DNA of 64,000 nucleotides from Arachis hypogaea. Lineage: Eukaryota > Streptophyta > Magnoliopsida > Fabales > Fabaceae. Below the pieces are notes generated by a model. It did no database searches and had not been told where the DNA came from. It saw nothing but the letters and a program-made list of their open reading frames with translations. Positions 45,757-57,758 of the stretch are shown here, one piece after another; position 1 is the stretch's first letter, and every line of letters begins with the position of its first letter. The DNA is taken from positions 1,240,001 to 1,304,000 of the forward strand of contig NC_092040.1 in NCBI RefSeq assembly GCF_003086295.3, read 5' to 3'. The position numbers and the translations under genes were made by a program.

Positions 45757-46284
45757 ACCTATTTTAATAAGTCGTGATAAATAGAGAGTAGTTGATAAAT
45801 ATTATATGAAAACTCAAAATATAATAAATATTTCACCATCAAAATTATATGTTTCGATACTTATGTAACAACAATGAAATATGCACCACTATAGATAATA
45901 AAATACATGAATAACTCTGTTTTATTTTGCATTATTCACTATCTAAAAGATATATATGTCCATCGTTTATTATTATGTGAAGGACTTAATTGATACTTTT
46001 TTTATTTAAAGACTAATAGAACCTATTTTAATAAGTCGTGATAAATAGAGAGTATTTGATAAATATTATATGAAAACTCAAAATATAATAAATATTTCAC
46101 CATCAAAATTATATGTTTCGTTACTTATGTAACAACAATGAAATATGCACCACTATAGATAATAAAATACATGAATAACTCTGTTTTATTTTGCATTATT
46201 CACTATCTAAAAGATATATATGTCCATCGTTTATTATTATGTGAAGGACTTAATTGATACTTTTTTTATTTAAAGACTAATAGA
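45757..46284 (+). repeat. 264-bp near-perfect tandem duplication
   Basis: Copy 1 45757-46020, copy 2 46021-46284, both starting ACCTATTTTAATAAGTCGTG. Only two differences were seen (AGTAGTTGATAA against AGTATTTGATAA; CGATACTT against CGTTACTT). Block D has a single copy (about 56598-56860), so this is recent and private to block C. Confidence 0.9.
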
Positions 46285-48980
46285 TCTAAAGTCGAAATCC
46301 TCAAACATCTAATTCTCATTTTATCCAAAATAAAATATTAACTTTGTGCTTTCAGTAGTAAGGTTTAATAAATGTTTGTGTAACATGGCTTTAGCAGAAG
46401 GAAGTCAAGTAGGTGAGAGATTTTATAATGTAAAAGATTCTTATTCCATATTTGATTATAATGACTCATTCGTTTTCTTAATTATATATGTTATCTTATC
46501 ATTTATAAATTATTTTGAGTAGTAGTTGATGTGAAAAAATAATCGTTCTTTTTCATACTCTGAATAATAGAATAAAAATTTCTCTCTTGGAAGAAAGTGA
46601 AAAATTGTTCTAAAAATTCAATTGAGATACCAAATTAACTGGTCATCACTTTTATTGATTGGTCTTAGAATAGTAAAGCAACATCATTTATTGAAAACAA
46701 AGCACAAAGATAGTAGTATAGTACACATATATAGGGAAGGCTTATCTAACTGCATGCACACACAAATTGAAAGGAAATATAATTCAAACAACACGATGAT
46801 GATTATTGACGTTGCTGCGACAGTAGTTTCATGAATTCAACACTAATATTTCTTGGATCCTAATTTAGCGATTCGACCCTTCCTCTCGTCGGACAGAATC
46901 TTAGCATAGCTACATGCAATCAATTAAAGAATAATTAGTATTATTCATATTCAAAAACAACTATCTTTATGTATATATATAGTTAATTACCGTATAAGCT
47001 CTTGTTTATACGTAGTAGTATCATCCATAGGTTCGAGTTGGAAAGTTACTGGATTGATTTTTTTAACGTTTCCATCTATCATCTTATTCGCAATATCCAC
47101 CAGATTCTGCAAGTTAACCGGGTCTGCATTGTCCATCTTATCCATATCTGGGGTCAGAGCATCCGTCTGCAATAATATGTAATGTTATCTTATTATAGAT
47201 TTTGCACAAACATAGTTAATTTAATACCTTTTAAAAGCAATAGATTATAAAATTATTTTTAAGTTGGTTCCTAATTTTCTTCTTTCATTTAAATTCAACT
47301 GATAAGAATGTACCTGAACTCGAAGGTAATTGCGCTCAGCGTTACGAGCTTTAAAGACACTATAAGCGTAATAATCCACTATGTCTGTTGATGCAGCACC
47401 GATACTTTCCAATATAGGGGATCTTTTAGTCTCAAGTTGAATCATCCATCCCATTTGACTAAATTGATTTACTGTGCTAACCGTCCATCCCGGCGCAGAG
47501 ACCGGTGGTTGAACTCCACAACCCAGAGACAGCAGTAGAATATTGGAGCAGTCGTCTGCTCTGTCCATCATTGGGTATAACTCTAGATGTTTCATCTTCT
47601 CTTATCCTAATTCACTCAGAGCCACCAATACCTGACAATAATATATTATACATACATAATATTGTGTTTACAAATAATAATGCACGTAAAACTTTTATAT
47701 AAATTGGCACAAATGATATTCCTTACTTGAGTCTATCAAAATTCATTTTATCAATGTTTATTAAGTATATTGAAAAGAAAGGAATACTTAATGTTAGGCT
47801 AGTATAAGTTTGTACTAACTACTACTACTTTTAATTAGCTCGATCATATGATTATTATTTCTTTAATAGTTTATATTATTCAAAAATTTATATTAAGAAA
47901 AAAATATACGAATAACTATATTTTTAATATATATATATATATATATATATTTTTTAAAGTTTGTTTGTATTTTCGCATAATTTTTTTTATTTGACTTATA
48001 TTTTTTTTTGGAATTTATTAAATATCAAACTTTAGATTTTTCGAATATAAAAATTCTGATGTATTATTATGTCATAATGTCACTTTTTATAAAAATTTAA
48101 ACTAACAATAGCAAGAAGTGCATTCTAATTTATTCGTGAGAATTAATTTTAAGGTATATAATTAGAAAATATAAATTATAACGGTTTAATTTACCGGATT
48201 ACCGGCAGCTGCACCACCGTCAATCATATTGAATTCTGTGTTACCATCTTCAGAGGTAAAACAATGTGCTGGGAGATATGTAGGTGCAGCTGAAGTTGAA
48301 ATGCTTATATCTGATAGGAGTCCATTCAAGTATTTGAATTCATCTTCTTGAGCCTGCATGCATCACCAGCCACCAACAAACTCTATTTAACATATCATTT
48401 TTAATTTTATTTTCTCTTTCTAGATTATTAAAAAAATATAGATTATATATAATCTGCACCTTAAACTTTGAGAAAATAACAGGACTAAGTCGTAATATAT
48501 CAAAGGTTGGGATCACAAGATTGGTCAACGCTTGAACCAATCGAGTTGATCCTAATTCTTCTTTCACAATTTCGTGTAAAAATTTTCCATCATATTTGGG
48601 CCCAGGAGTAGTCCAATCATAGTTATCAGGAGGAGTGAAAATTATGGGACCATCATTGATATAGAAATTTTTTATATCATCAGTATTATATTTTGGACGA
48701 GGATTGTTTGTATTGGCATCTGGAGCACCCAACATTGCTGCAATAAGTCCACCAGTGCTTGTTCCTGCAACCACATCAAAATAGTCTGCAATTCTTGCCT
48801 GCTCTCCATCAAGTTTCTATACATAAATTTCAGAGATCTAGGTCAGTACGTTGTTATCTAAAACCAAAAAAGAAATATATATAGCTAAGCAGTAAGTAGT
48901 TAAAAATATTAGAGTAGCCAGTTTCTATAATTTTAATACCAGCAATTAATTAATCATAGCTTTTATGATAACGTTAAGTT

Positions 48981-49040
48981 ATCAACGTTGAATTTTTTCA
49001 TCATGTCAATATCAACGTTGAATTTTTTCATCATGTCAAT
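48981..49040. repeat. 30-bp perfect tandem duplication in intron 1 of copy C
   Basis: The unit starting ATCAACGTTGAATTTTTTCA occurs twice back to back (48981-49010 and 49011-49040). Copies B and D have it once. Confidence 0.9.
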
Positions 49041-49106
49041 TTTAGCAATATCATATCGTCATGTCACGGTTGTTTTATTTTATATTTTTAATTATAATTT
49101 ATTTTA

Positions 49107-49345
49107 GAATGAATACTCAACCTAGCTCTTGATAATTCTTTTGAAGGATTACGAGATTCTCAAGCAAAAAGAAATATTATTTTTAATTTTTAATTTTTAT
49201 TTTTATAAGACTAATTAGCTCTTAAAAAATATTGACAGAAGAGCTAATCAGTCTCATAATCAGTCTTATAAAAATAAAGATCAGAAAAAAATATTTTTTT
49301 ATTGAAAATCTCGTTGTCTTTTAAAATAACTATTAGGATTGTTTA
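49107..49345. mobile_element. Fold-back MITE in intron 1 of copy C
   Basis: About 235 bases absent from the same place in copies B and D, where TTTTAATTATCACTTATTTTA runs on without interruption. Arms ACGAGATTCTCAAGCAAAAAG and AACGAGATTTTCAATAAAAAA are mutually inverted, with inner arms AAGACTAATTAGCTCTT and AAGAGCTAATCAGTCT. Exact ends uncertain. Confidence 0.65.
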
Positions 49346-49826
49346 ATTATTTTATTTTATTTTATTTTATTTTGTACCTTAATTATTATCAAAATAATTG
49401 AGTAACATTAAATATAATAAGTTTGTAATTATGAATATTGTATTTATAAAATAATGAATATTAAATTATTATTTTTTTAAATTGCTGTAAAATGAAAGCA
49501 TATAAATAATTTTATGAAAATAAAAAATGTTTTTTGTTTTAAAACTAAATAAAATATGAATATGTGTATCTAACCTTAAGCTCTCCCTCAAGGAAGTGAA
49601 GAACAACAGCAGGGATGAGTCCTTTTATGCCACCTCCATCAATGCTGAGGACAGTGAGTAACTTTCCCACTGATGGAGGTGGTAGCTTCGATGGTGAGTT
49701 TAGTCCAGCCATTAAGGTTTATTAGGACACTAATTAAGCACTTAAGAAAGTAGAGAAAGAATGAGTCTATAGAAGAGTACTCAAACAAACGAAGGAAGGC
49801 GTGAGTGTAAGCTTAAGAATCAAGCC

Positions 49827-49834
49827 TATATATA
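49827..49834 (-). promoter_or_regulatory. TATA box of patatin copy C; G-box upstream
   Basis: TATATATA 115 bases before the ATG at 49712. CACGTG G-box at 49952-49957. Same arrangement as copy B. Confidence 0.6.
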
Positions 49835-50277
49835 GAGCTCGTGTCATACGATAATGCTCGAGATAGGCATTGGATTATGGAAATAAAATATGAATTTTTT
49901 GTTTTGGGGCGGGGGAATAAATGAATAAAACATTGTTTAATTTGAGATTAACACGTGATGATGTATTATTATAATTGCAGTGGAGTATAATAATATGTAT
50001 TGAAAGTAACATTTATATAAACATATTACAAATGATAAGGTTAAGGTACGTAGTCTAGCAACTTCTAAAGTTCCAACTGCAATTTTTAATCGTTGTTTTC
50101 TAACTTGTGAATAATGCATATGTGTAATAGTTTTAGAAAAATGGTGATTTCACTCTTTTTTTTTATGTTACTCTACATATAATGTTTTTAGATATTATAT
50201 ATTTTATAAATTTTAAAAAAAAATGATATTATCAAAATTAGAGTGATAATTTACTTCCGTAGTCTTATTTTTTTGTT

Positions 50278-50438
50278 ATGCTACGTGTACATTAAAATTA
50301 GCCACCAAAATCAACTATCAGTATCAAATATATGCCGAAATATAAATACATGTTAAAAATAAGTTAAATCACACATGTATTTATATATAAATACATTAAT
50401 GCTTGATTTTAATAGCTGATTTTAGTGTATAAATAGCA
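50278..50438. mobile_element. 161-bp MITE upstream of copy C, 8-bp TSD
   Basis: Palindromic, starting ATGCTACGTGTACATTAAAA and ending GTGTATAAATAGCA. Flanked by TTTTTGTT at 50270-50277 and 50439-50446. Block B lacks it at the same place. An 8-base duplication suggests hAT-type mobilisation. A relative lies at 31737-31910. Confidence 0.8.
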
Positions 50439-50544
50439 TTTTTGTTCTTTATTTATAAAATTTAAGTGTTAATACACAATACACTAAAAAATATTAGGAA
50501 GGAAAAGGCCAAAAGAAATCAAAACACATCCACAATTAGAAATT

Positions 50545-51109
50545 GGGAGTTACTCAGATAAAGACGTTTAAAACGTATTTTTTTAAAGACATTTTTTAAT
50601 TTTTAGAATTTAATATATATAATCGATTAAACTGTGTTATTTTTGTTAAAATTAGACCAGATAAATCAATTTGACTGAAAAATCGATAAACCAAACATTG
50701 AACCATTCTAAACTAATATTCTTTTTTATAAAAATTGACTACAATACTCTTATTATAAAAATTGACTAAAATACTTTTATTTTATATATATTTTAAAAAT
50801 CCTAAATCCTACCCTTATGATGGCATAGAGAGAAGAAAATGGTTAGAATTTAGGGTTTTCAAAATTTATAAAATAGAAATATTTTAGTCATTTTCTATAA
50901 TAGGAGTATTGTAGTCATTTTTTATAAAAGAAAATATTAATTTAGACTAGTTCAAAATTTAGTTTATTGATTTTTTAGCTAAATCGATTTGTCCGGTCAA
51001 ATTTTGATAAAAATAATTCGATTTAATCAATTACATGTGTTAAATTTTAATTACTAAAAGATCATCTTTAAAAAAAGATGTTTTAGGTGTCTTTATGTGA
51101 GTGGTTCCC
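50545..51109. mobile_element. Mutator-type MITE upstream of copy C, 9-bp TSD
   Basis: 565 bp with inverted ends GGGAGTTACTCAGATAAAGACG and GGGAACCACTCACATAAAGACAC (imperfect). Perfect 9-base duplication TTAGAAATT at 50536-50544 and 51110-51118. Body related to 19061-19642. Confidence 0.85.
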
Positions 51110-51134
51110 TTAGAAATTACTTTTAAAAATGAAG

Positions 51135-51295
51135 AGTGCTAAGGGCCAGCAAGTTTTATGATTTATAGCCATCAATTAGTCATTATTGATATTTTTAATA
51201 GTGTGAGATTTCATCCAATAATGTAGAATTACTCACTTTTCTTTTGCTAGTTAAGTGCTAGCCAAATTTAAAAAAAAGTGTTGACCCTAAACTTT
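51135..51295. mobile_element. Small fold-back repeat upstream of copy C
   Basis: GTGCTAAGGGCCAGCAAGTTTT at the left and CTTTTGCTAGTTAAGTGCTAGCC at the right give inverted GTGCTA-GCCAGCA arms. The interior phrase TATCGATATTTTTAAT-type section resembles the outer element at 60768-61380. Target duplication not resolved. Confidence 0.45.
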
Positions 51296-52215
51296 CTATT
51301 TAAAAATTATTTTAAATTTTAAAAGTAATTTCAACAAATACTATTATTGTAACCTATACTTATTAAAAATTACATTTATATTTTGTTTTGATTATCAAAT
51401 ATAAGTATCATAACTTTTAAAATATTATTTTGAAAACAATAAATTACTTTTAGAAAATATAACATATTTTAATAAAATATTTGAAAGATAATAAAAAATA
51501 ATCTTAAATAGTTGAAAATTATATTATTTTATATTTTTTAATTTTTTCCCATTTTATTTATATTCTTTAATTACGACTGAAATAATTAAACAATATTAGT
51601 CATTAAATAGAATACATGTATAATTATATATATTATTATAAATATTAAATTAAATATAATAATTTTATGTTATTTTTTTTTATTCATTATTTTAAAATTT
51701 GTTAATATACACCATGATTACGATAGGTTGCATTGTTTATCGATATATATGCGTTATTATTGCAGTTATATTGTTAGTTTAAACTTTAAACACACATATA
51801 AAAACGAGTTCAAAGTATAGGGGTTGTTGTAGCCATATAGGAGGGAATTATCGTCAGCAGTGCATATTCGGGAGCATAAACGACAATAATGAACGTGCAT
51901 TGCCCTTGAAAATGATTAATAAAAGTTAAGAAATGAACAAATTAAAATAAAAAAATACTTTTAATATTATAAAAAAAATTATAAAAGATATATTAAAAGG
52001 CATACATTTTGGCACATTTATTGTATGTTGACCTCATTGCCCCTAGACGCTTTTTATTTTTATTATTGGGTTTTTATTAATGTTTTCAAATAATGGAAGA
52101 ATTTATGTATTTTTTTTATGTGAAGGGCACAAATTTAAGAGACAGATTTATGATTTAAAAAAAAATTAATGTCCAATTCTGAGTATTAGATTTAGATTTT
52201 TTATTTGTATTTTAA

Positions 52216-52703
52216 AGAGACCATTTCGATAAAAACATAAAAAAAATGTCTTTTTTTAAAGACGTTTATATGTGTCATCATTGTATTATTAGATATTTTT
52301 TATTAAATCGGTTAATAATTTATTTTTTAATAAATCAGAATAAAATTAGTTTATTATAGCAACAATAATAAACCTAATTGTCTGTATTATAATTATTAGA
52401 TTCAATTTGATCTGATCAATTTACACAATCTAAATCGAATCATGTTTAAATTTTTTGATAAAAAGACAAATATATTCCTGATTTTTGTTTTAAAAAAAAT
52501 GATCTAGTAAGTTATGTGAATTAGTCGGTTCGACCGGATCTGATAACAATTGAGTTTATTGTTATTATTATAAAAAAATCGGTTTTATTATAGTTCGTGA
52601 AGAAATTAAAAAATAATTGATTTATTAATACGTCCCATAATAATGCGACACATAAATATTTTTACAAAAAAATATTTTACGCGTCTTTATCAGAGTATTT
52701 TCC
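52216..52703. mobile_element. Mutator-type MITE in block C flank, 9-bp TSD
   Basis: 488 bp. Perfect 9-base duplication GTATTTTAA at 52207-52215 and 52704-52712, with the empty site preserved near 29950. Right terminus on the minus strand is GGAAAATACTCTGATAAAGACG, like the terminus of 50545-51109. The left terminus (AGAGACCATTTCGATAAAAAC) is more diverged. A related remnant lies at 2229-2710. Confidence 0.85.
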
Positions 52704-52839
52704 GTATTTTAATATTAAAAAATTTTTAAACGTGCAAATCACACTCTTTGATTTATTTTATAATAGAAAAATATTTATTTCAACATAAATCAGACTCTTC
52801 AATTTTGTGCACTATAAAATCTGACCCTTATATATCAAA

Positions 52840-53360
52840 TAGATTCTCATATACAAATTTTATTTTTTTGTATATTTATAACAAAATTTAATTATAATAA
52901 TATACTTTTAATATAATTTTATTATTTATTTTATTTTTTTGACTCACATTTTGAAAATACTCCATTCTCATTGTAATTTTCCAGAACAAAGGAATAGAGT
53001 ATAAGGAGAGTTTTGAAGAGTTGAGGGAAGAAGAAGGAGAAAATGAGAATTTTAACGAGTAGTTTAGGCGTGAGGTACATATAAACATACAAATTAAACG
53101 ATCTAATTTATTTTTAATCATTTCAATTTTTTTTAATAATACACAAATTAGATGGTCTGATTTAAATTTTTTCAAAATAATAATAATAATATTAATATCA
53201 AAATCGGACCTATTAATTTAAATGTTTCAGAATTTAAAATTTTTTTACACCAACAAAAAATCAAACAATCCGATTTTTCTCTATAAATTAAAAAAAAAAC
53301 TACTACCTCACCGTATAACACACCCTATTTCTGTATCGTATCATAACACACATATAATCT
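52840..53360. repeat. Repeat shared with 41385-41930
   Basis: Partner of the block described there, here directly upstream of block D. Includes a short AAT-rich run near 53180. The open frame at 52888-53175 is not conserved in the partner copy and is not called a gene. Confidence 0.7.
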
Positions 53361-53557
53361 ATATTCAAAAAAGTTTCAACCATTGTAGACTATTTATAAT
53401 TACTGTGTGCATGTATTCTTGTATCTCAAAAAAAAATAAAAAGAGTAAAATATAATTAAATTTTTTAATATTTTGGCTTCGGACTAATTAATTTTAAAAA
53501 AAGTATTAATTTAGTTCTCAATAATAGTAAACAATAGACTCATGATGTTTTTCTATC

Positions 53558-53817
53558 TGTTAGGAGTTATAGTGCAGTTAGTGTGATAGCTGTTAATTCT
53601 GTTAGAGTTAGTTAGTAAGGGATCCAGCTGACTCAGCAGCTTCTAGTAGCTTCCATAGTTTGTTACAGTTTGTTAGATACTCTTGTGTGCATATAAATAG
53701 CAAAACCTCACATGCTGCAATTCAGTTGTTGATTTGAATGCAGCTTCACGTTTTCTCTGTTTTTCTCTTTCTCCCTCTTTCTCTTTGAATCACTCCTTTG
53801 AGGCCTGGTACCTTTCA
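53558..53817 (+). mobile_element. Copia LTR and adjoining primer-binding site
   Basis: TGTTAGGAGTTATAG to CCTTTCA, 260 bp, with TATAAATAGC near 53691. TGGTATCAGAGC at 53818-53829 is the initiator-methionine tRNA primer site usual in copia. Confidence 0.75.
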
Positions 53818-53863
53818 TGGTATCAGAGCTTCCAAGCTTCGCTGCTTTGCTGCTCATTCAACA

Positions 53864-54257
53864 ATGACACAAGGATTCATAGCCACTCTAATATCAATGA
53901 AACTGGATGAAGACAATTTTCTGCAATGGAAGGATCAAGCAATCTCAACCATAGAAGGGAATGATATGCTGAGCCACGTCACAGGAAAAGGAATTCCTCT
54001 TCAGTTTGTGCAGTCGGCTGAAGGAACAGACACCACCACAGTGAATCCAGATTATTAGAAGTGGAAGAGGCAGGATGCTCTTCTCAAATCTTGGCTACTT
54101 GCTTCTATGAGTAAGCCATTTACAACAAGAATGGTAAGTTGTGTATATACGAATCAAGTGTGGAAGAGGCTAAAGGACCATTTTTCCTCTCAGATCAAGG
54201 CTAAGGTGATGCAATTGAAAAACAAGCTTAGCACACTCTAAATTGGAGGATCAAGTC
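53864..54257 (+). pseudogene. Copia gag N-terminal fragment
   Basis: ATG 53864 opens a gag (MTQGFIATLISMKLDEDNF, then FLQWKDQAISTI; later KWKRQDALLKSWLLASMS and VWKRLKDHF). Stops: TAG at 54056-54058 and TAA at about 54239. It ends at the inversion junction near 54257, soon after the IGGSS phrase. Copia gag would normally continue for about another 150 residues. Confidence 0.8.
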
Positions 54258-56478
54258 AGTGCCAGGTTTTTGAGCAAAACCTTGTGCTACCAGCCTGGCT
54301 TTGTGCTTCTGAAGTGAGCCATCTGCATTATATTTAAGCCTAAACACCCATTTGCTTCCAATTGCCTCCCTATCAGGTGGGAGCTTTACCAGCATCCATG
54401 TATTGTTTCTTAGAATGACTTCATACTCTAAGTCCATTGCTGCCTTCCACTCAGGAGTCTTGAGTGCTTGCCTGACACTTCTTGGCTCTATACTGGCCAG
54501 AAACAGTTTTGGTTTCACAATACCTGCTTTACCTCTAGTCAACATTGGATGAATGTTTTGGGGAAGGGTTGTGGTTTTTGGATCCGGTTGGGGGAGTGTT
54601 GTGGTGTTTGGTTCAGGGTTAGATAAAGGAAGGACAATTTCAATGTCATTGATAGGAATAGGAGTTGGGATTGAGGAGATTGCCACTGGTGCTGTGGTTT
54701 CTGGTGAAGACTGTTGATTAGCACTTAACTGACTTAAGGTGTTTAAAGAGTTGTTGTGTGGTGTAGAGGGTTGAGAGAGATTGGTTGAGGTTGTATGTTG
54801 GGATGAGGTAGGCTGTTGGTTGGTAAAGGGAGCCTGAATGGATGCTGAGACTCTTGGGATTGTAGGAATTGAGTGAATTGGACCTGCTGCCTCAAGGTTT
54901 AATTTCTACCTGCCTGCTAAAATGGAAATTGGTCTTCAAAGAACACCACATTTGGTGTGATGATGACCTTTCCCTGTTGAGTAAGGCATTTATAGCCTTT
55001 CTGATCAGTTCCATACCCAAGGAAAGTGCAAGGAGAGGATCTGAAGTCCAGCTTATGTTTGTTGTATGGTCTCTAATGTGGGAAGCACAAACACCCAAAG
55101 ACTCTGAGTTGATCATAGGAAGGTTGTTTGCCAAGCAGTTTCTCTGTTGGTGATATGCCATTTAGGACCGGTGTTGGAAGGATATTGATCAGTTTTGCTA
55201 CTGTGCAAAAGGCTTCACCCCAGAATCTTGTAGGCATGGAGGCTGTTGCCAATAAGGTGAGTTCCATTTCTACTATATGCCTGTGCTTCCTTTCAACGGA
55301 CCCATTTTGTTGATGAACATGAGGACAAGTAAATCTGTGTTGAACTCCTTTGACCTGCAGAACCTGTGACAAACTTCTATATTCGGCTGCATTATCGCTT
55401 TGTAACATTTTAAGTTTAGTATTCAATTGCAGTTCAACCTTTTGTTGGAAATTTTCAAAGACTATTTTTAATTGAGCTCTGGACTTAATTAGATAAAGCC
55501 AAGTATATTTTGAAAAGGCATCAACAAAATTAACATAATACCAATTTCCATTGCTGTCTGGCATTGGGGCAGGACCCCAAATGTCTGAATATACAAGGTC
55601 TAAGGGATGAGTGTACTCAGTTTGTGAGGAAGGAAAAGGGAGCTGATGGGACTTACCAATACAGCAGGCTGAGCAACTTATTTTAACTGGTACAGTGGGG
55701 AATTTACAGACTCTTAGGACTTTAGACAGCACAGTATGGTTAGGGTGACCTAGCCTAGCATGCCAAACAAGGGAATCAACTTTATTACTATTATTCCTTA
55801 CTGTATTAGCATATGCAGCAGCAAAGCTAGCTGGTGATTGCATCTTGTTAACACTAGGAAACCTATAGAGGCCTTTTTCCACAATGCCTTGAAGCATAAT
55901 CTTCTCAGTGTCCTTATTCTTTACATAGCACCTATCATCATGGAATTCAAAGAAAATTTGATTGTCACAGCACAATTTATGCACACTCATTAGATTCTTT
56001 GTTATTTCAGGTACACACAGTAAGTTTCTCATGTGAAGTAACTTAGAGCTCAAGTTAGTCTTGAAATAAGAGTTTCCAACAAAAGAAATGTGCAAACCTG
56101 TTCCATTGCCAACTACTACTTGCTCATTTTCATGATATTCTTCTTTCTCCATCAGATTCTTCTCATCATGTGTCATGTGATGTGTAGCTCCAGAGTCAGG
56201 GTACCAACTGGAGTCATGAGCTGTTGCTGGTGTTGCTATGAGATTGCTGAGATTTGCTTGTGGTTGAGTGTGCTGATTTCGCCCAGTGTTGCTGTAACTT
56301 TCACCACCAAAGCCTTCTTCCTCATATTGATCCTCACTGTACCTGAACCAGCAAGTTCTTGCAGTGTGTCCATATTTGTTACACAGCTGACATTGTGACC
56401 TATCATACTCGTAGCTTCTTGAATTATACGTTCTGCCTCCTTTGTTGGCCTGCCTGTTTGTATCGGATTCTTGCATCA
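54258..56478 (-). pseudogene. Copia gag-pol fragment (knuckle, protease, integrase, RT start)
   Basis: Minus strand from 56478: gag zinc knuckle CQLCNKYGHTARTC; protease WYPDSGATHHMT with the DSG active site; the GAG-pre-integrase HARLGHPN and CSACCIGKSHQLPFP; integrase core with Asp in SDIWGPAP, Asp in LQSDNAAEY and Glu in NGSVERKHRHIVEM, all three present. TAG at about 55073-55075 breaks the frame, which continues with KLDFRSSPCTFLGYGTD until another TAG near 54913. The RT beginning (EWKAAMDLEYEVILRNNTW to LVAQGFAQKPGTD) ends at the junction near 54258. The rest of RT and RNase H are missing. Upstream ATG codons at 56485 lie in the flank. Confidence 0.82.
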
Positions 56479-57511
56479 CTATCAATGTATCACATAAAAT
56501 TTTAACGGTAGTATTTATATATACTGTTATCTATTGTGATGTGTTTATTCATGAAAAATTATCTTGTAGATAATAATTTTTGGAGTAAAACGTCACCTAT
56601 TTTAATAAGATTCATAATAAATAGAGAGTAGTTGATAAATATTATATGAAAACTCATAATATAATAAATGCTTCACGATAAAAATTATATGTTTTCATAT
56701 TTATATAACAATAACAGAACATACACCACTACTATAGATAATAAAATATATGAGTAATTTTGTTTTGTTTTACACTATCTACTAATCGAAAGATATATAT
56801 GTCTATCGTTTGTTATTGTTAAAGGACTTAATTGATATTTTTTTATTTAAAAACTAATAAATCTGAAGTCAAAATCCTAAAAAATGTAATTGTAATTTTA
56901 TCCAAAATAAAATATTAACTTTGTGCTTTCATTAAGGTTTAATTACTTTGTATTTCTATACAGTTTTATCAAACATTTAACTAAGTGTTTATAGTTTAAA
57001 AATTTATAAACTTCTTTCATAGATGATCGTGTTTGTACTTTTTTCCTTGGTAAAAGTATAATTAGTTTTTTTTTTATATACTATCTTTAATATTCACATA
57101 TTATATAAGAATGTGATAGTAACTACACAAATAAATGTTTGTGTAACATCGCTTTAGCACATGGAAGTCAAGTAGGTGAGAGATTTTATAATGTAAAAGA
57201 TTCTCATTCCATATTTGATTATAATTACTCATTTGTTTTCTTAATTATATATGTTATCTTATCATTTATAAATTATTTTGAGTAGTAGTTGATGTGAAAA
57301 AAGAAACGTTCTTTTTCGTACTCTGAATAATAGAATAAAAATTCTTCTTTTGGAAGAAAGTAAAAAATTGCTCTAAAAATTCAATTGAGATACCAGATTA
57401 ACTCGTCATCATCACTTTTATTGATTGGTCTTAGAATAGTAAAGCACGCAACATCATTTATTGAAAACAAAGCACAAAGATAGTACACATAGAGAAGGCA
57501 TATATATCTAA

Positions 57512-57657
57512 CAGTAAAGACTCACGTGCAGTTTGTTTTGATATGAAGTTGATATAGTACAGAATCGTTAGACAGTAATTCAGTCAAATTTGTCAAATTA
57601 TCTAACGATTCTTAAATATCAACTTCACATAAAGACAATTGCACTTAAGTTTTTACC
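57512..57657. mobile_element. 146-bp MITE in the 3' flank of copy D, 8-bp TSD
   Basis: Inverted arms of about 60 bases (TATGAAGTTGATATAGTACAGAATCGTTAGA and partner). Flanked by ATATCTAA at 57504-57511 and 57658-57665. Copy C reads TTATCTAACTGCATGC without interruption. Related copies at 58678-58786 and 62581-62680. Confidence 0.8.
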
Positions 57658-57758
57658 ATATCTAATTGCATGCACACACAAATTGAAAGGAAATATAATT
57701 CAAACATCACGATGATGACGATTGACGTTGTTGCAACAGTAGTTTCATGAATTCAACA

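Larger units (their letters stand above)
46843..49712 (-). pseudogene. Patatin-like acyl hydrolase, copy C (nonsense in exon 4)
   Basis: Exons: 49575-49712 (ATG at 49712), 48460-48816, 48195-48353, 47314-47631, 46991-47166, 46843-46909; all junctions GT-AG and in phase, 404 residues if uninterrupted. Catalytic motifs GGGIKG, GTSTG and DGG are intact. The tenth codon of exon 4 is TAA (47602-47604) where A, B and D read CAA (Gln after SELG). Translation would stop after 227 residues, leaving the nucleophile and aspartate but losing the C-terminal half. No other lesion seen, so the stop is probably recent. A sequencing error or rare read-through is the alternative. A MITE lies in intron 1. Confidence 0.88.
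45478..52840. repeat. Duplicated block C containing patatin-like copy C
   Basis: Starts ATTTATAATTACTGTGTGCATG as in block D (53391). Contains the shared 3' flank, gene, G-box promoter, GTCAGCAGTGCATATTCGGG (51854) and TTTTGGCACATTTATTG (52006). Blocks B and C share an extended upstream flank that A and D lack (the TTTTTATGTG-GGCACAAATTTAAGAGA section), suggesting B and C descend from one duplication event. Confidence 0.75.
53558..56478. mobile_element. Rearranged Ty1/copia insertion with inverted interior
   Basis: Flanked by CTATC at 53553-53557 and 56479-56483; outer ends are TG...CA. Bases 53558-54257 run in the plus direction (LTR, primer site, gag N-terminus). From about 54258 to 56478 the sequence is the complement: gag C-terminus, protease, integrase and RT start read on the minus strand, pointing back at gag. 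There is one LTR only. The sequence outside both CTATC copies matches block C as a continuous site. Confidence 0.75.
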
